A DNA stretch of 64,000 nt from Oxytricha trifallax (taxonomy: Eukaryota > Ciliophora > Spirotrichea > Sporadotrichida > Oxytrichidae). The notes beneath the pieces were generated by a model. It had not been told where the DNA came from. It was given only the letters and a program-made list of their open reading frames with translations, and ran no database searches. The position numbers were made by a program, and so were the translations under genes. Location: contig ARYC01001127.1 in assembly GCA_000711775.1 (NCBI GenBank), forward strand, positions 26,817 to 90,816, given 5' to 3'. Below, piece by piece: positions 45,201-60,200 of this stretch (its first letter is position 1; every line of letters begins with the position of its first letter).

Positions 45201-48200
45201 TATATGCACCCAAGGGGGGAAGTTTCTTGCCCCCAAAAAGGTAGTTTCCTGCCCCATACATAAAAATATGCAATTTTTATAATTTTCAAAGAATCTTTAT
45301 CATCTATTATTATGTAGTTTTTTTAAAAAAATTTAGCTTCAAATATCATTTCTACCTTGATAATCAATTTAAAATTTAATGAAAATTACATTAATTATTT
45401 AAAAAAAAACACTTATTTTAGCCTTGTCAATAATATATAATTTGATAAAGAATAATTATGTACCTTGAAAATTATATAATAATAAATGTTGTATAGTACA
45501 TGGTTATGGTTATTGAAATTGAAATTAATTTGTTTCTATTAAATTTATTGCAAAAACATAAAATTTAATGTTGGGGGCAGGAAACTTCCCCCCCAAACTT
45601 TATTATAAAATTTCTTATATTACTTTGTAATTTTATTTTTTCTTCAAAAACAGATAATAAATAATTAAAATCTAAAATAATAAAATTACAATGGATTTAA
45701 TATTTTATATTAAATTTGTACAATAAAAAAAGTTATTTTAACTTATGTAAGAGTTGGTAATTCAATTATGATTTTCATAAAAACATACATCATTGACTAT
45801 ATATAGAAATACTCCACAGTATTATTTTGTTAAATTATGAAGAATTAAATAGACTTTTCTCGGATAAATAATATAAAATCCTAATTTTAATTTTAGAAAT
45901 GAAATCACTAGATTTTATATAAATCAAAGTCTAATTATTTATTAATAAAAATCTAAAAATTCATTTTGTACTGATTTTAATTTAAATTATTTTTGTATTG
46001 TTTATGGTGTATCTTTCTAAATTTAGAATTATATGCTTGATTACTATATAACTAATAACGATGCTAACTAATAAATTTATGCAACATATTTAGTTGTCGG
46101 GGTATATTCAAAATCAATATATTTATTATGGTAAATATAAAATTTAAATTAGAAAATGTTTTAATTTTATCAAAATTTAACAAATATTAATATAAAATGA
46201 ACAGTACTATCTTATACACTCGTAGATTTTATTAAAAATATTTAATTAACAAAATTTTTCTTTTTTCTGAAAATAAAAATTTATCAGTTTTTATGTATTT
46301 TTATTATAATAATTTCATTATATTTAAATTACTATATTTAAGAATAATAGATTAAATGTAAAATTGTAAAAGTAAAAAATTATTATTTCTCCTTTTTTTT
46401 TATCTTAAACTCTCTTAAAATTATAAATTTATTTTAATTTATCTTTTTAATAATTTTTTGCTTAAATTTTCACATTTTTAAAAAAAATCTTTATTACCAT
46501 ATTCAAAGAAGTAACTAATTAAGCTTAAATAATTTTATGATAAGTCGTTAAATTATAGCCAAATTACCCAAAATAGTACTTTAGCTATTATTTATTAATA
46601 TAATGAAGTAAGAATATTCTTACAAAATTTTATAATTTTTATAATTTTTTTATTTATAACTTTTTGACTTTGATGAGGCCGTAAAGCAAAAACTTTTGAT
46701 CCCTCACATATAGTATTGCAGCTACAATTCAAAATAGAAGTTCAATTTTTGGTTGAGGGCGATTTTTATCCCATGTACATATTTTAATAGAATTCGACTA
46801 TAAAATAGGCAAGATACATATAATAATATTATTAAATTAAATGAGTAAAATGTTTAATTTGCTTTTAAAAATTTCCCATATTTACATTTATTATAAAATT
46901 TATTAATTAAAATTTGGGTTATGATTCAATCTATGGAGGTGATTATTGTTTAATAAAATATAATTTTAATTTAAGGCTTTTAATTTTTAATTGAATTATT
47001 ACTCTTATATAATTTTATTTTTAACATCAAATATATTATTATAGCAATATTTCAAAAAGAATATAGTACTCACTTTAAAACAATAATTCCAATAATATAA
47101 TATTTTTATAATATAAATACTATATTTGAAATTAATTCTTCTTATAATTTATCAAATAAATAATTTCATAGTAATTTTTATATTTAGCATTGATTTTTTT
47201 ATTTCGAGTTAATTTTATTATATGGAAACATAAAATTTAATCAACATTAACTATAATTTAATTTAATTCTTAGCAGTTTAAATCTAGATACAAAATTAAT
47301 TCACAATTAAATTGTTTATATTGTAAAAAGGAATAAAATACATTATATTTATTTATTTTAAAAACTAATTCTTTTTAATAAATAAGATTAAAAACTTTTA
47401 TTAATTAACTCACATTATTAATTCAAGAAAACTTTACTGCTGTTCTGAAATTGTATTTTCTATAGTCAGTAATAATATTTTTTATAAATCATTTTATATA
47501 AGAAAAATTACCTAATAATTATTACTAAATATATAATTCTATACTAATTAATGTTGTTAAATTATTATTTTTTTAAAAATATTATAAAAATATGAAAACT
47601 CTAAATAAGATTAGTAAAGTTACGACCTACTGGCAAGTTGGGAGTATAGGCCCGACCATTTCCGGTACCCCGGAGTTTGAAACCGTGAAGGCACTCAGTT
47701 TTTACTAGATAAGTCACTGATCTGAGAACCTCCTTAGAATACGTCTAGCAAGGTATAGGGGGACCACGCCAATAAATCATCGACCGTTAATCATCTCAAG
47801 TCGTAATAAAACTGAATGATCCCAATATCATTGAACAGGAGAAATAGGTGAAAAATGATAATGTAAAAAACTGGGACACACGGCATGATTCCCGCACAGG
47901 CTCCATTGTCAGGAAAGTAGAAGGAAAATCTACAGAAAAACCCTGACAGTCATAACCCTGACAGTCAAAACCCCAAAAGCCCTTAGTGAGGTTTATAAGT
48001 GCTTTGATTTAGTAGAGAAATTAGGCCGCAAAATGAGAAATAGAAATTAGCGATTTGTGGGGTCTATTTATGATGAGAAATATTTAGATTTACTGCTTAA
48101 GCTTAGGTATGGTGCGAGTATTAATATAGACTAACTTAAACCAGCGATTAATTATTGTGCGATTGCAAAGCTATTGTGTAAAAGTGCTTCAACTGTAAGG

Positions 48201-51200
48201 TATCACTGCTTACTAGCTGTTTTGCATTTAAATTTTCTGGTTCTTGATAACATCCTGTAGGAAAATAAAAGTTCTCATAGCAGCATATTGAATATCTCTG
48301 CGATTCTAAGACTCTTAAGTATTGGGCACATTTCCCACTTGACTAGCGAGCTGTGATGTTTCATCGCAAGTTTCCTGACATGCATATCTCACCATAGACT
48401 ATCGCAAATATTTATTGAAGGAATGCTATAACCTTCAAGACTGTCAACAGAGTGAAGAGAGTGATTGACTTTACTCTGCCAATTTATAGTAATAATTTAA
48501 ACTATATATATGATTAAATGCAGATGTCTATTGATAATAACATCAAGTTCATACAAGCTGATGAAGCTGTGTCTACGTTCAACATCTTTATTAATAAGTC
48601 TTGGTACAAGTAGTATGATAATATAGAAGTGTATGACTAAAAGGTGAAGGTTGTCACTCACGCAATTTTGGCTGGTATCAGTGAAGATTCAGGCTTAAAA
48701 ACTTATGTTATTCATCTTCGCTCTATTGAGAGCATTATATATAGTTTTTACATAAGCTAAGTGATAAGTACAACTATCAAGAGATCATCCTGTTTGTTGA
48801 TAACCTCTCAATACATAAGACTAAGGAATCTAAGAAAGCTTATTAAGAGTTAAAGATAACTCTTGTGTATTACGTTCCTTACAGTCCTCAGTTTAATGGA
48901 ATCGAATTCTATTGGAGTTAGATTAAGACTCACTACAAGAAACTCTTGCTGTATCACCTAATGCATGATCTACCAATCGACACAGTAGACTTAATACAGA
49001 GTAGTTGCAAGAGAGTGGGTAAAGACTAGACTACGATATGTGCAAGGAAAGGAAGAATGAATGTTTATTAATAAGTGTTAGACTTAAATGAATGAATTAT
49101 TTCACATATCAAACGAACTCTTAAATGGATTCGGCTTCTCTTTCTTTTCTTCCTCTGGTGCTTTACTAGGACCCATGTTTCTTCTCTTTGTACCAGCACC
49201 AGCATCTATGTTCATTTCATCAGGCTTTTAAACTTCATTATAAAGTCTCTTGATAACTTAATGAATGGTTTGAGACTTTATCTCTCTGTGAACCTTTGCA
49301 TTCTCTTTCATTAGAAATATACCAGTTCCAGGTTTCCCTAAAAAGTTATAAATCAAAGCTTACTAGAGAGATAAGGATGCTTCTTAAGCTCTGCTAGACA
49401 CGTCTCACTTATTAGTATTCCTTGCTTCTTTTAATCTTCAGGAGAAATAGAGTAGCGTTTCTTATGAGCTACTTCAATTATATCTCTGAGATACTCCTCT
49501 TTTATTGTACCAAGAACACCAAAGAAGAAATTTCATTCAGGTAACTTATTTGAGAGTTACTTCTTGCTAGGAAGGTAAATAACCACTTCCTCATCTTACA
49601 TTACATTCTCGTAGAGATTTGTTACTGAAATCTCTGGGTAGTTAGGTATTTCAATCAGTTTGATTTCTTTGTTCTTAAAAGCTTTATTCTCCTCGCAGAG
49701 TATTGCTTTTAAGAATGATATTTTAGTACCTTCCATCGTTGGAAGGAATAATTCAACTGTTTAAAATGTTAATAGTCGTCAAGTTATCTTACCATGTAAA
49801 GTTAGGTATCGATAGAGATCTTCTTTACTTCTAAATCTTGAGATCATTTCTTGAGCCTCGACTATTTTCATTTGATCATTGAGTGATTCGATCTCTGTTC
49901 CTCTTCCTATTAATGAATTTCAAATTATAATTTATAGACTTCTGGATCCTATTGTTTAAAAACTTACTATTAAATATGGGCATCTTATAGGAGGTCAACC
50001 CTGCAAAGATACGTGGAGATAGTTCGTAGAAGCTGTAACAAACTTCAGAGATGGAGCTCCATTTTTATCAATTTAGTTCCATTAAATTAGTACTAAATTT
50101 GTTTAAATAGTACCGGTACTAAATTCGTTTAAGTTTAATTGGTACCAATTTAATAGTACCAAAACTTAATTAGTACCAAGTTTTCATCTAGTGAGGTTTT
50201 AATGGAAAAGTTCCAATCTGGTTCAAAACTTAATTGGTACCAGAACCAACCTTAACTTTATCTGAGTTGGTACCAGAATCAAAATTATTAAGAGTAAAAT
50301 TACAAAAATTATAGTTATAAACTCAGTATAAATTTCAAGTCTTAGAGCTAAGATCAAACCATCATTAATGCTGTAGCAACTCTTATATAGTCCAGCTATA
50401 GCTATAGAGGTTTTAAGAGCTTTATAATAGAAGTTTAAATTTGAATTTAAACATGGCGGCCAACTTAAATCGTAGAGCGACACTTTTAGGAGGAGGTCAA
50501 TCAATGCTTAACTTTGGTTCAACCAAGAAACAACTAGTTATATATATTGAGAGGGAGGCAGAGCTAAGAGATCTTGAATTTGAAGCACAGGTTTTTATTA
50601 TATAGGTTTAAAACATGAAACAGAAAGCTGAGATAGAAGTTTAAACATTAATAAAAGATGATGAGGAAGAAAAGGAACAGCTTCAGATTTAAAAGATTAA
50701 AACTTTTGAATGCTAAGACTGCTAAAATCTTTTCTCTACTGATTCCAGTTTGAAAAGACATATGAAAAAAGTTCACTCTGGGAAAGCTAAGGTGTATTTT
50801 AAGCATGATAAGGTCGATGGCAGGTACTAGTGCACGACTTGTGAGAAGTCTTATACTCACTCAGCTAAAGTTAAGAAACATATGCAGAAGCATCACCTAA
50901 GTGAGTTCTTGATTTAAGATAAAGAGACTTAGAAATTAGTGCCCGCTAAAAGAAAATCTAATAATCTTGAGACTTAAAAAGAACAACAGGAGAAGCTCAA
51001 GAGGCAGAAGCGAATAGAATTAATGAATCAACCTGCTGGTAATGTCTTTTTAGCATGCTTTTAAGAGAGAGCCATGTATATTCCTGCACTAAATGCAGTA
51101 GACCTTAGCAGTTGTATTGAAAACTACTTACATATAAACGTACCTGCTAAAGCAAAACTCATAGTGGTTGATGACTATGCCTACAAGGTATATCCTTTCA

Positions 51201-54200
51201 GCTATCTCCTTAAAAACGAGCAGTATTAAAATGAGTTTGCTAACGAATATATTGTACTTAGAGAGGCTTAGAAAAAAGATTGCAAGAATTTACTCAATCT
51301 AGATTGTGTTATTTTAGGGTTTGGTTTCATCGCACTAAGGCTAAAAAAGTTTGAAAAGACTCTCCGAGATAATCTATATTAAAACAGATACTCAGATGAC
51401 TTGAATGATATTCTTTCAAATATGATAAAGTGTGTTTAGGAACTTCACGAGCTTGGATACGTTCATAGAGATTTGAAGCCTCAAAATGCCATGCTAAACA
51501 TTTGCCCATTTAGAAGTAGTCGTAATCGATTTTAATACAGCCTTAAAATAAGAGATTGTAACCTTAGCAAAGGTTCTTGGTACTCCAAGTTACTTCCCAA
51601 TCAGAGAGAAATTGACTAATGGCTATATTTAGTGGGATTTTTGGGCAGTAACTGTAATAATATAAGAATGCGATATGGAAAGCATGACTTACAATAATAT
51701 AAAATATGAAAAATAGTCAATAAATCTAGCTGAGAAGCACATAAAACAAGATGATGTATGCTAAGAAATAAAGAAGATTGTAGATAAGATAATAGTGAGA
51801 GCTCCAACATATCCAAGACAATCCTTAGACGATATGTTCGAACAACTAAAGAAAGCGAGATTGAAAAGATACAACAAAGACAAGCAAGTAAAATTCGTGT
51901 GATATAATTAAACTAATTCTCATTAAATACATATTAAAGTCTCAATAAGCCTGCGTTTTGTCTACTAACCCTAATAAAACCCCAACTTTACCCTACTAAT
52001 CAAAGCACTTATAAAACTCTCTAAGGGGTTTTGGGGTTTTGAGTGTATAATCATAAGTTTCTACATCTCGCCTTAGTTAGGAGTCAGTTCCGAGAGAACT
52101 AAATGGGGTTTTACATGATATAACACACCTAAGAAAAAAAGAAACACTCAGTAAGTTAAGGAGAAAATGCGAGGTAATAGGGGAGTTTGCGCTCTCACGA
52201 CGGCATGGGGGCTGATGTGTACACTAACATCCATGCTGACAAACCTGTTTGAGACATAGTTCCGAAATACAGAATATGTTTGAATTATCTAACTGGATTG
52301 ATTTCGTATCTCCAGAATTAATTTAAATACTAAAAAACTCACTAACTAATAAGATTAGTAATTATTATATGACTGAATTTATAATGAAACATAAAAAAAA
52401 GTAATTAGTTTAAATTTACATAAATTTGTTTAATTTTTAAATTATTTGACAATTACCAATCAATTTGAATTACTATAATATATTATTTAATTATATTAAA
52501 ACTCACAATTGCTCGAGATTATTATGATACGTTCGAATAATAATAAAATAAGGCTTTAGAAGTTCAAAAATCATTTTAAGTTTCTATTAATGAAATAATA
52601 AGTTATTCACTTTAGGTAATACGAAAAAATAAATTTATTTAATTATAATTAAAATACATATTTGGTCGAATTTGTTAAGCTAACCAATCACACCCCTCCT
52701 CCCGAAAATAATTATAATAATATTTAACCAACTCTGTATCCTAATTTTTTTATATAAACTATTTCAAGAAATCTTGTTTAAATAAGACTATATTTCATGA
52801 AAAAAATAAATAAACTAATAAACATAATTTATTTTCTTAAATGCTGTTATTAATTTTGTTATAAAATTAAAAATTTCATTGTGCAATGCAAGATACTTTA
52901 ATATTTAATTAATTATCATTATTTTTTCAATTAAAATCATCATTCTTTATGACTAAATATTATTTATTTTTACTACTTAATATTTTAATATATTAATTAA
53001 GCTTTTTTCAACTAAATTTTCAAATTAATATGATAATTATTTTGATTAAAAATTTTTCCATTTTAAAACTAAATCATATTTGTAAATAAAATATTTATGA
53101 AGATTATTTATGTTCTATAAATTTGTCATGGTCTTTGTTAATATTTCTTACAAAACTTTTGGTAAAATTTTTATAAATATCTTATGAATTATGTAATAAG
53201 TAATATTATTAAATCATTAGTTTCCAAAATGGAAAAAATAAACTTTAAATATTATCTTATTTATTTATAAAATTAAGTTAAATAAGCTGATTTCTTAAAA
53301 AAATTTGATGAAATTTGTCATATTATTATTTGTTTTTTTAATATACAGGAGTATTATGAAAAAGGGAAAGCTGAAGAAGTTTAAGTCAAAAATTATATAA
53401 AATATATTTAATAACTGGAAAGAAATTATTTCATATAATTTATAATATTTATGAAATAAAAAAAATACTCTAATTTAAAGATTATTTCATAATATAGTTC
53501 ATTATGATTAAATATTATTTTATAAAATATAATTTTATGGGGTAATAGAGCTTAGAGTAAATAGAATAAGCTGAAGTGAAAACTATAAATATAAAAATTA
53601 AAAATTGGGACGTAGATGTAGATTTTAACGGTCAGTTAATCTTGGAGAGGGGGTATTTTTATGAGAGGAGGGTATATTCGACAGAAAGATATAATTTATA
53701 TTTGTAGTTTTAATTAGACTGCTATTTGCTAATTTTTATATTTAATTGGATTTTATTATGCTTTTTACCAACATTGATAATTATATATTAAATTTGATAA
53801 AAATTAAAACTGTAATGTTTATAATATGAATTAATATTATTATGATATTTTAAAAATTTATAAGAAATATTATTATAATTCTGAATTTATAATAAATTTC
53901 TCAAGATTTAATTGTTTTGTTTCGGACCTAATGTCCAGGCGGCTGGTTCGACAAACCAATTATGATGGGTTCAAAACTTAGCGTTCGCTGATATTTTTAC
54001 CTTGTAAAAAGCAAGAAATATCCCAGGGTTCTGTACTGTCTGTACCTAGTAAAAAGCACAGGATACTCTTCCTGAGTTGGTATGACGTTAAATGGCAGCA
54101 AAAATAGGATCCGATTAGGAAATCCTTAGTGGCTGAATGGAAGAAAAGTACCCAAATTTGGACTACGGTCGAGTTTTGTGATAACCTCACTTGATGCTTT

Positions 54201-57200
54201 CGGAGGGGAGGTCGGGAGGAAGACTTTCCTTCAGTATTAATTCCACCTAATATTAATTTCCAAATAACTAAACTAACTAATTATTTAATTGTTTTGAATA
54301 TACATTAATCTCATTATTAATTATATTAAATAAAAATCCAATTTTAAAATCTATACCAAATAGACAATTTTAAAAATTCTTTAACACTTATAAGAATTTT
54401 TAAAAATAATTAATTTATTTGTAAATCCATTTTTTAATAATATATTATTTAACTTAATTAAAATTTATTCATAAATTTTATATGTTTCAATTTATTTTTA
54501 ATTATGTAATTAATTATATTAATATTTTTGAATGTTTGATAATATGAACAGAGATAAATTTTACATTTTCACCACATATATAGGTGATCTATTTTAGATC
54601 GATACTTTATATTAAAATTTAGTTTGATATTAATTCAAATTAAAGGGGGGGAGGGGGAACTTTCCTGCCATAACATAAAATTTATATTGAACATTAACCC
54701 TATCAAAAAAATATTTTTAATATAATTTCAAGTTTCATATTTATTCTATAAATATATCAATATATTTTAAAATATGTAGCAAATATTGTTTTAATAAATA
54801 ACATTTGCTACTTTGATAAAGTATTTGAAATTCTTATCATAAAATATATACTAGATTTAAAAATGTGAATTATTATATAACATAATTTATGATAACAATA
54901 ATTAGAAATGTTAATTAAAATATATGTTTTAAAGAGGGGAGGAAACTCCCCCCTAAATTAATATTTAGATTAAATTATTCTAGTAATTACTAAAATATAT
55001 GAAGTATAATTTGTGTGAAAAAAGAAGAGTTCTAAATCAAAAATTTGCTTAATGAGGTTTATAAAGTACTTTGATTTGTTGGTGATTTTTAAGATTATAT
55101 TTTAGGGTTATTTTGTAAACGTGTGACTAAATTTATAAATTTTTGGGGTATTTTTATAATAAATAGTACATAAATTTATTATTTTAAAACTTCTATGGAT
55201 TTTATGTATACAGTGACGAAGTTAAGCAAGCGTTTAAATTAGTGAATTGCAATTCTTTTAAATTAAAATTCATCAACTGTTTTAGATCAATTCTTACTTG
55301 ATCTGTAATTAAAGAAATAAAAGTTAATGAGGAATTAAAAGTTTCTCTTTATCAATTAGTTACTATATATCACCGCCATTTTTCTGTATTAAAGAAATCT
55401 CTGTATAATTTAAGCTGACATTTATTAACGCTATAGTATATCTTACAAAGATGTGAATAGTATGAGGAGAGTAAATGATTCACTTTGCATTTTACTGTAA
55501 CAATTTAAATTATATTTATGATTAAATGTAGGGTCACCTTAATATAATAATATTAAGTTTATTTATGCTATTGGGGCTCTGTTTATATTATAATTTAATC
55601 TAGAAGTTCTGGCATTAGAAATATCGTAATAAATAGATATATTACCAGAAAGTTATAATATAAACAATACCAATTCATGGAGGTATAGGTATTAGCGAGG
55701 ATGCTGGCTTGGAAACTTATGTTCTTCATCATCGCTTAATTAAGACAGAGTGGTATATTTAGTTCTTACAGAATCTGAGCGAAAATTGCCCTAAATAAGA
55801 GATTATATTATTTTTTGATAATTTTTCAGTTCATAAGAGAAAAGAATTAAGGAAGAGTTATGAATAACTTAGGATAAGATCAGTAATCAAAGCTCCTTAC
55901 AGTCTAAAACAGGCCAATAGGATTTAATTCAGCCTTGTTAAATTAATAGCTGCTACTATCCCAATTTATGCTTTATTTTATTATAGATACAGTTGAATTT
56001 ATTTAAAGTTCAGCATAAGAGATTACAAACTATTTTGTTTAAATGTATATAAAAGAAGGCAGAATAAGTATTAGAGTTTAAATTAATGTATTTATAGGTC
56101 ACATTTAAAAAAATTTAGAAGCTCTCTTATCTTTTTCCTCTTTCCTCAATTTTCCTAGATTTCTTCTCTTACTACTAACTTTAACATCTATGCTCATTTC
56201 TTCTGGAGGTTAAGTTATTTAACAAAGTCTCTTGTTAATTTCATTCTTTAACTTTAACTTTAGCTTTTTATAATTTCTTAAAGTTGTTTAGAATTTTATT
56301 TTCCAATTTTTCTAAAGAGTTAGGGTTTAAATTCATTTTTTACCTTGTATTTTTTCTTTCTCACTCATTACTTTTCACAAACTTAATTTTTCAATGTTTT
56401 TTGTAACTTTTCCCAAATGCAATTTTGCAATAATAATAATAATAATAATAATAAAATTTGAATTAAACTCGTCTTATTTTGAGAAAAATAATTATAAATA
56501 TTTAATAATTTAATAATAAAATACTTAAACCAGAACATTGAAAGTATTTGAAAATAGCAGGCAATTTAATCTCCAATAATGGATTGGCTCCAAACATATT
56601 TAATTTAGAGTATATTTAAAACAAGAGAATTAGATAAAATTAAAAAATTTAGCTGAAAAAAAATATAAAGATTTCAGCTATTATATTGACAATATTAATA
56701 TAGAGACATTGTGATAAATATATACATAGGTTTTTATAATTTCAAATAAACGTTAACTCAAATAAAATCTTGGAAAATTAAAATAAATATAAATTTAATA
56801 AGAATTATTTGAAATAAATGGCAGTTAATTAAATACAAACCAACACATTAAAAACTCCATATTTTTGTATTGAGGTAAAAAATGCTTTGATACTTTGTGA
56901 ATTTGTTAAGTGTTGAGGTTATAATAGATTTTTATTTAAATATAAAAGTAAATAAGTAAAATCTTATCGCTAGTTTAAAATTGGAAAGATCTGAAGTATT
57001 TTTTACTTCATCAATCAAATTTTCATTATTAAATAAAATTAAAAAAAGTTTCTAAATATAAACCAATCGAATTTATCGCTACCTACTGTAAAATATAATA
57101 ATTTATCAACTTAAAAAATCCATTATAAATAGTAATTATTAAAAAATATGAATTTCTGTTTGAACTAAATATTTAATATAGACTTAATATTATTTTTTAT

Positions 57201-60200
57201 TAAAAAATTTTATAAATTTATAATTATCTATAGTATTAATAATGAGTAAAATTAATAGTACAACTCATAGTAAATAAACTACGCACTCTATTTCATTAAT
57301 AATTTAATTGAAATATATTTAAAAACTACTCTATCTTGAAATTAAGCAATTTCGAGATAGAGAGTGATTAAATAAAGTAATTAATAATTTAATAAAATAC
57401 AATGATGCTATTAATTTATGAAAGTTCACAATTAAATAATCAATTGTAGGAATGCATTTAAATTTTTAAATTAATAATAATTTAATAAATTAATAATTAA
57501 AAATAGTGGCAGTCAGATTTGAACAAATCTGAACATTAAGGTCTTTGATGAAAAGAGAATTCTAAATTAGAGTGACTACTTTGCTATTTGTTGTACTATT
57601 TTATCTCATTCCTAGAGCTAAATAAATCGTTATTAATTTTGACATTAAATACTAAAAAAGTACAAAAAATTAATATCGATTATTCTCACTCTAAGGATGA
57701 TGTCTAGATTTGGACAAATCAAACAACCGCTAAATTTAATTATTAAAATTTTTGGGGGGGGGAAAGTTTCCTGCACTTTTTTTATTTGTAAAATTTCATA
57801 AATTTAACAATAAAATTCTTTTTACAGCCCATAAATTTTAAGATATTTTTGATATCATAGACGAACTTCTTGAAAATATAGTATTATACATTATCTAATA
57901 TTATATATCATTGAAAGAATTAATTAGAATATTAACAACAATTAAATAAAATATTTGGAATTTCATTGGTTCAGAGAGGACAATATTATGTTTAAGATAC
58001 AAAAGTCTACTAATATCAGATGGAATCTATATAGTGGATAAATTTCACATTGTTTGGATGGTGATTAGGTTCCATGTTAATAAAGATATTGATTAATTGA
58101 AGAATAGATTAAGTAATAATATATTTAAAAAAATAGTAAAAAATTTGGTTGATAAATGTGATAAAAATACAATTCTAAAAATGAAAAAAAATTTAGTGCA
58201 GAAAACTAACCTAAAATTTTTTTTATAATAAACAGGTGCATGAAACTTTCCCCCCCCAAATTTTTTATTATAATTTATTTCCAAATTAAAATGTATTCCT
58301 ATAAATCTATTTATAGTTTATCTAAATTTGGACTATCATAAACTTAAAACATTAATACATTTTAAAAATATTATTACTAATATGAGCATTTTACATCATT
58401 TAATCTCTCTCTCTCTTGAAATAAGGTAGTTTCAAATATATTTAAATCATAATAAAAAAAAATATTGTGAGTAGATTGTTTACTTTTATTAATAATATTA
58501 ATTTCACTACTAATTTTACTCTAAATATCAAGTAAAAACTTTTAATTATAAGGTAAATAATATTCTTATCAATAAATTAAAATTGTTATAAATACTGTTT
58601 TTATATCATAAAAATTCTATTAAACTAGCACCTTCTATTATGAAATACATAATACTAACGAATATAATCAATCGTCTTTAGTTTCCTCGTTTTTTATTAG
58701 CGAAACTTCAAGGAGTCTTTTATATAATATTATCATTTTTATAGGAATACATTTCGATTTGAGAAAATTATTAATAAATTAATTAATTATAATTTAAATT
58801 TGTTGCAGTTATCTTTCTGGTAACTCTGACAATATGGAACTTGTTCGATAGAGAATTCAAAATTATCTGGACTTTAATATAGGCGGCACCCCTCTATAGC
58901 ATTTCTGAATAGAGATAATTGATTTTAATTTTAAGTGATTTGTTCAGTTTATTTTAATGCCCAAATTAAAATCGATTATCTCTATTCAGGAATACGATAG
59001 AGGGGTGCCGCCAATATTAAAGTCCAAATAATTTTGAATTCTCTATCGAACAAGTACCATATTGTCAGAGTTTCCAGAAAGATAACTGCCACTATTTTAT
59101 TATTTTAATTTATTAATTATAAATTATTTTCTTAAATCAAATATTTATTCTTACAAATTAATATGATAAGGTTAAATTAATCTATATTAATTAATAATAT
59201 TGTAGATATACAATTAAAATTAAAAAGTTTACATAATTGAATGACATTTAATATCAAATTACTCCAGTTAAAATTGGCATTATATAAAAGAATCTTAAAA
59301 TAATTATTATAAAAAATATAAATTAATCTGTAGTTTATATATTGGGTATTATTTTATTTCGTTGATAGAGTAAAATTACTGCATTATTGCAAAGCTTGCA
59401 TAATAATTTTGAGATATATAATTCAAAGTTTAAAGATATAACTCTATGAAATAAACTAGTACCACCCATAGAAAATGAAAGTTATGCTTTGTTTTTCTAT
59501 ATAATGAGTCTAATTTTGTCAAATTTATCACTTTAAGACCATTAATTGATTTAATTTGTTTTTTTACTAACCTAAATCTTTAATGTTCCCTATAATAATA
59601 TGAAAGATTAAATTATTAAATTATTAGTATAATTAATAGTCCTAAATTAATTAAATTTGAAGATATGTTAGATATTCCAAAAGTTATAGAAATATAGAAT
59701 CAAGAAGTAGATAATAGCATTTAACAAATATACTTCTTTTATAAATATATATTTTACTAATAAAACTTAATCCTAGAAAATTTTTACAATAAATTCTATC
59801 TGTATTTTATTTCAGTAACTTAACCACAATTGCATCTATTTATTACAAAATTATTGATTTTTTGTAATCAATGATTAAATTAATAAAATTGACTTTAGAG
59901 AAGAAACATCATTTACATAAGATAAATAATAAAACTGGTATAATGTATCTCATGGCAAATTTAACATGAATGAAAGCACTCTATCATAACTTAAGACTTC
60001 AATGAATTATTAGATTGGAGCTAAACCAATAAAAATCGATATAGATTTATAATGTGGGAATTATTTTAATGTTTTTATTATTACAATGTTTTTTTTTTAT
60101 AAAAAAAATTCATTTAAAACTATTATTTTATATCAAAACTATAGAGAAATAATTCTACCTAAATTTTGATTTTACTCCAGTAACTGACTGCACGTTTGAT

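Larger units (their letters stand above)
47966..52041. mobile_element. Full-length TBE of a different subfamily, forward
   Basis: 4076 bp; tips CAAAACCCCAAAAGCCC and GGGGTTTTGGGGTTTTG; AGT on both sides (47963-47965, 52042-52044). Same gene order as 32609-37071 but clearly more diverged at the protein level than that copy is from 16895-20902. Inserted inside a GC-rich island. Contains the best preserved zinc-finger/kinase gene in the window. Confidence 0.95.

Noticed and set aside
50223-50860. Antisense ORFs at 50223-50504 and 50648-50860
   Set aside because: They lie over the promoter side and N-terminus of the well-supported plus-strand 57K gene and have no motif.
52685-53690. A ~1-kb element bounded by CCCTCC/GGAGGG patches
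   Set aside because: The inverted similarity is too weak and there is no target duplication.
53960-54010. tRNA gene or tRNA-derived SINE
   Set aside because: GGTTCAAAAC resembles a B box, but no acceptor, D or anticodon stems of correct size could be drawn on either strand.
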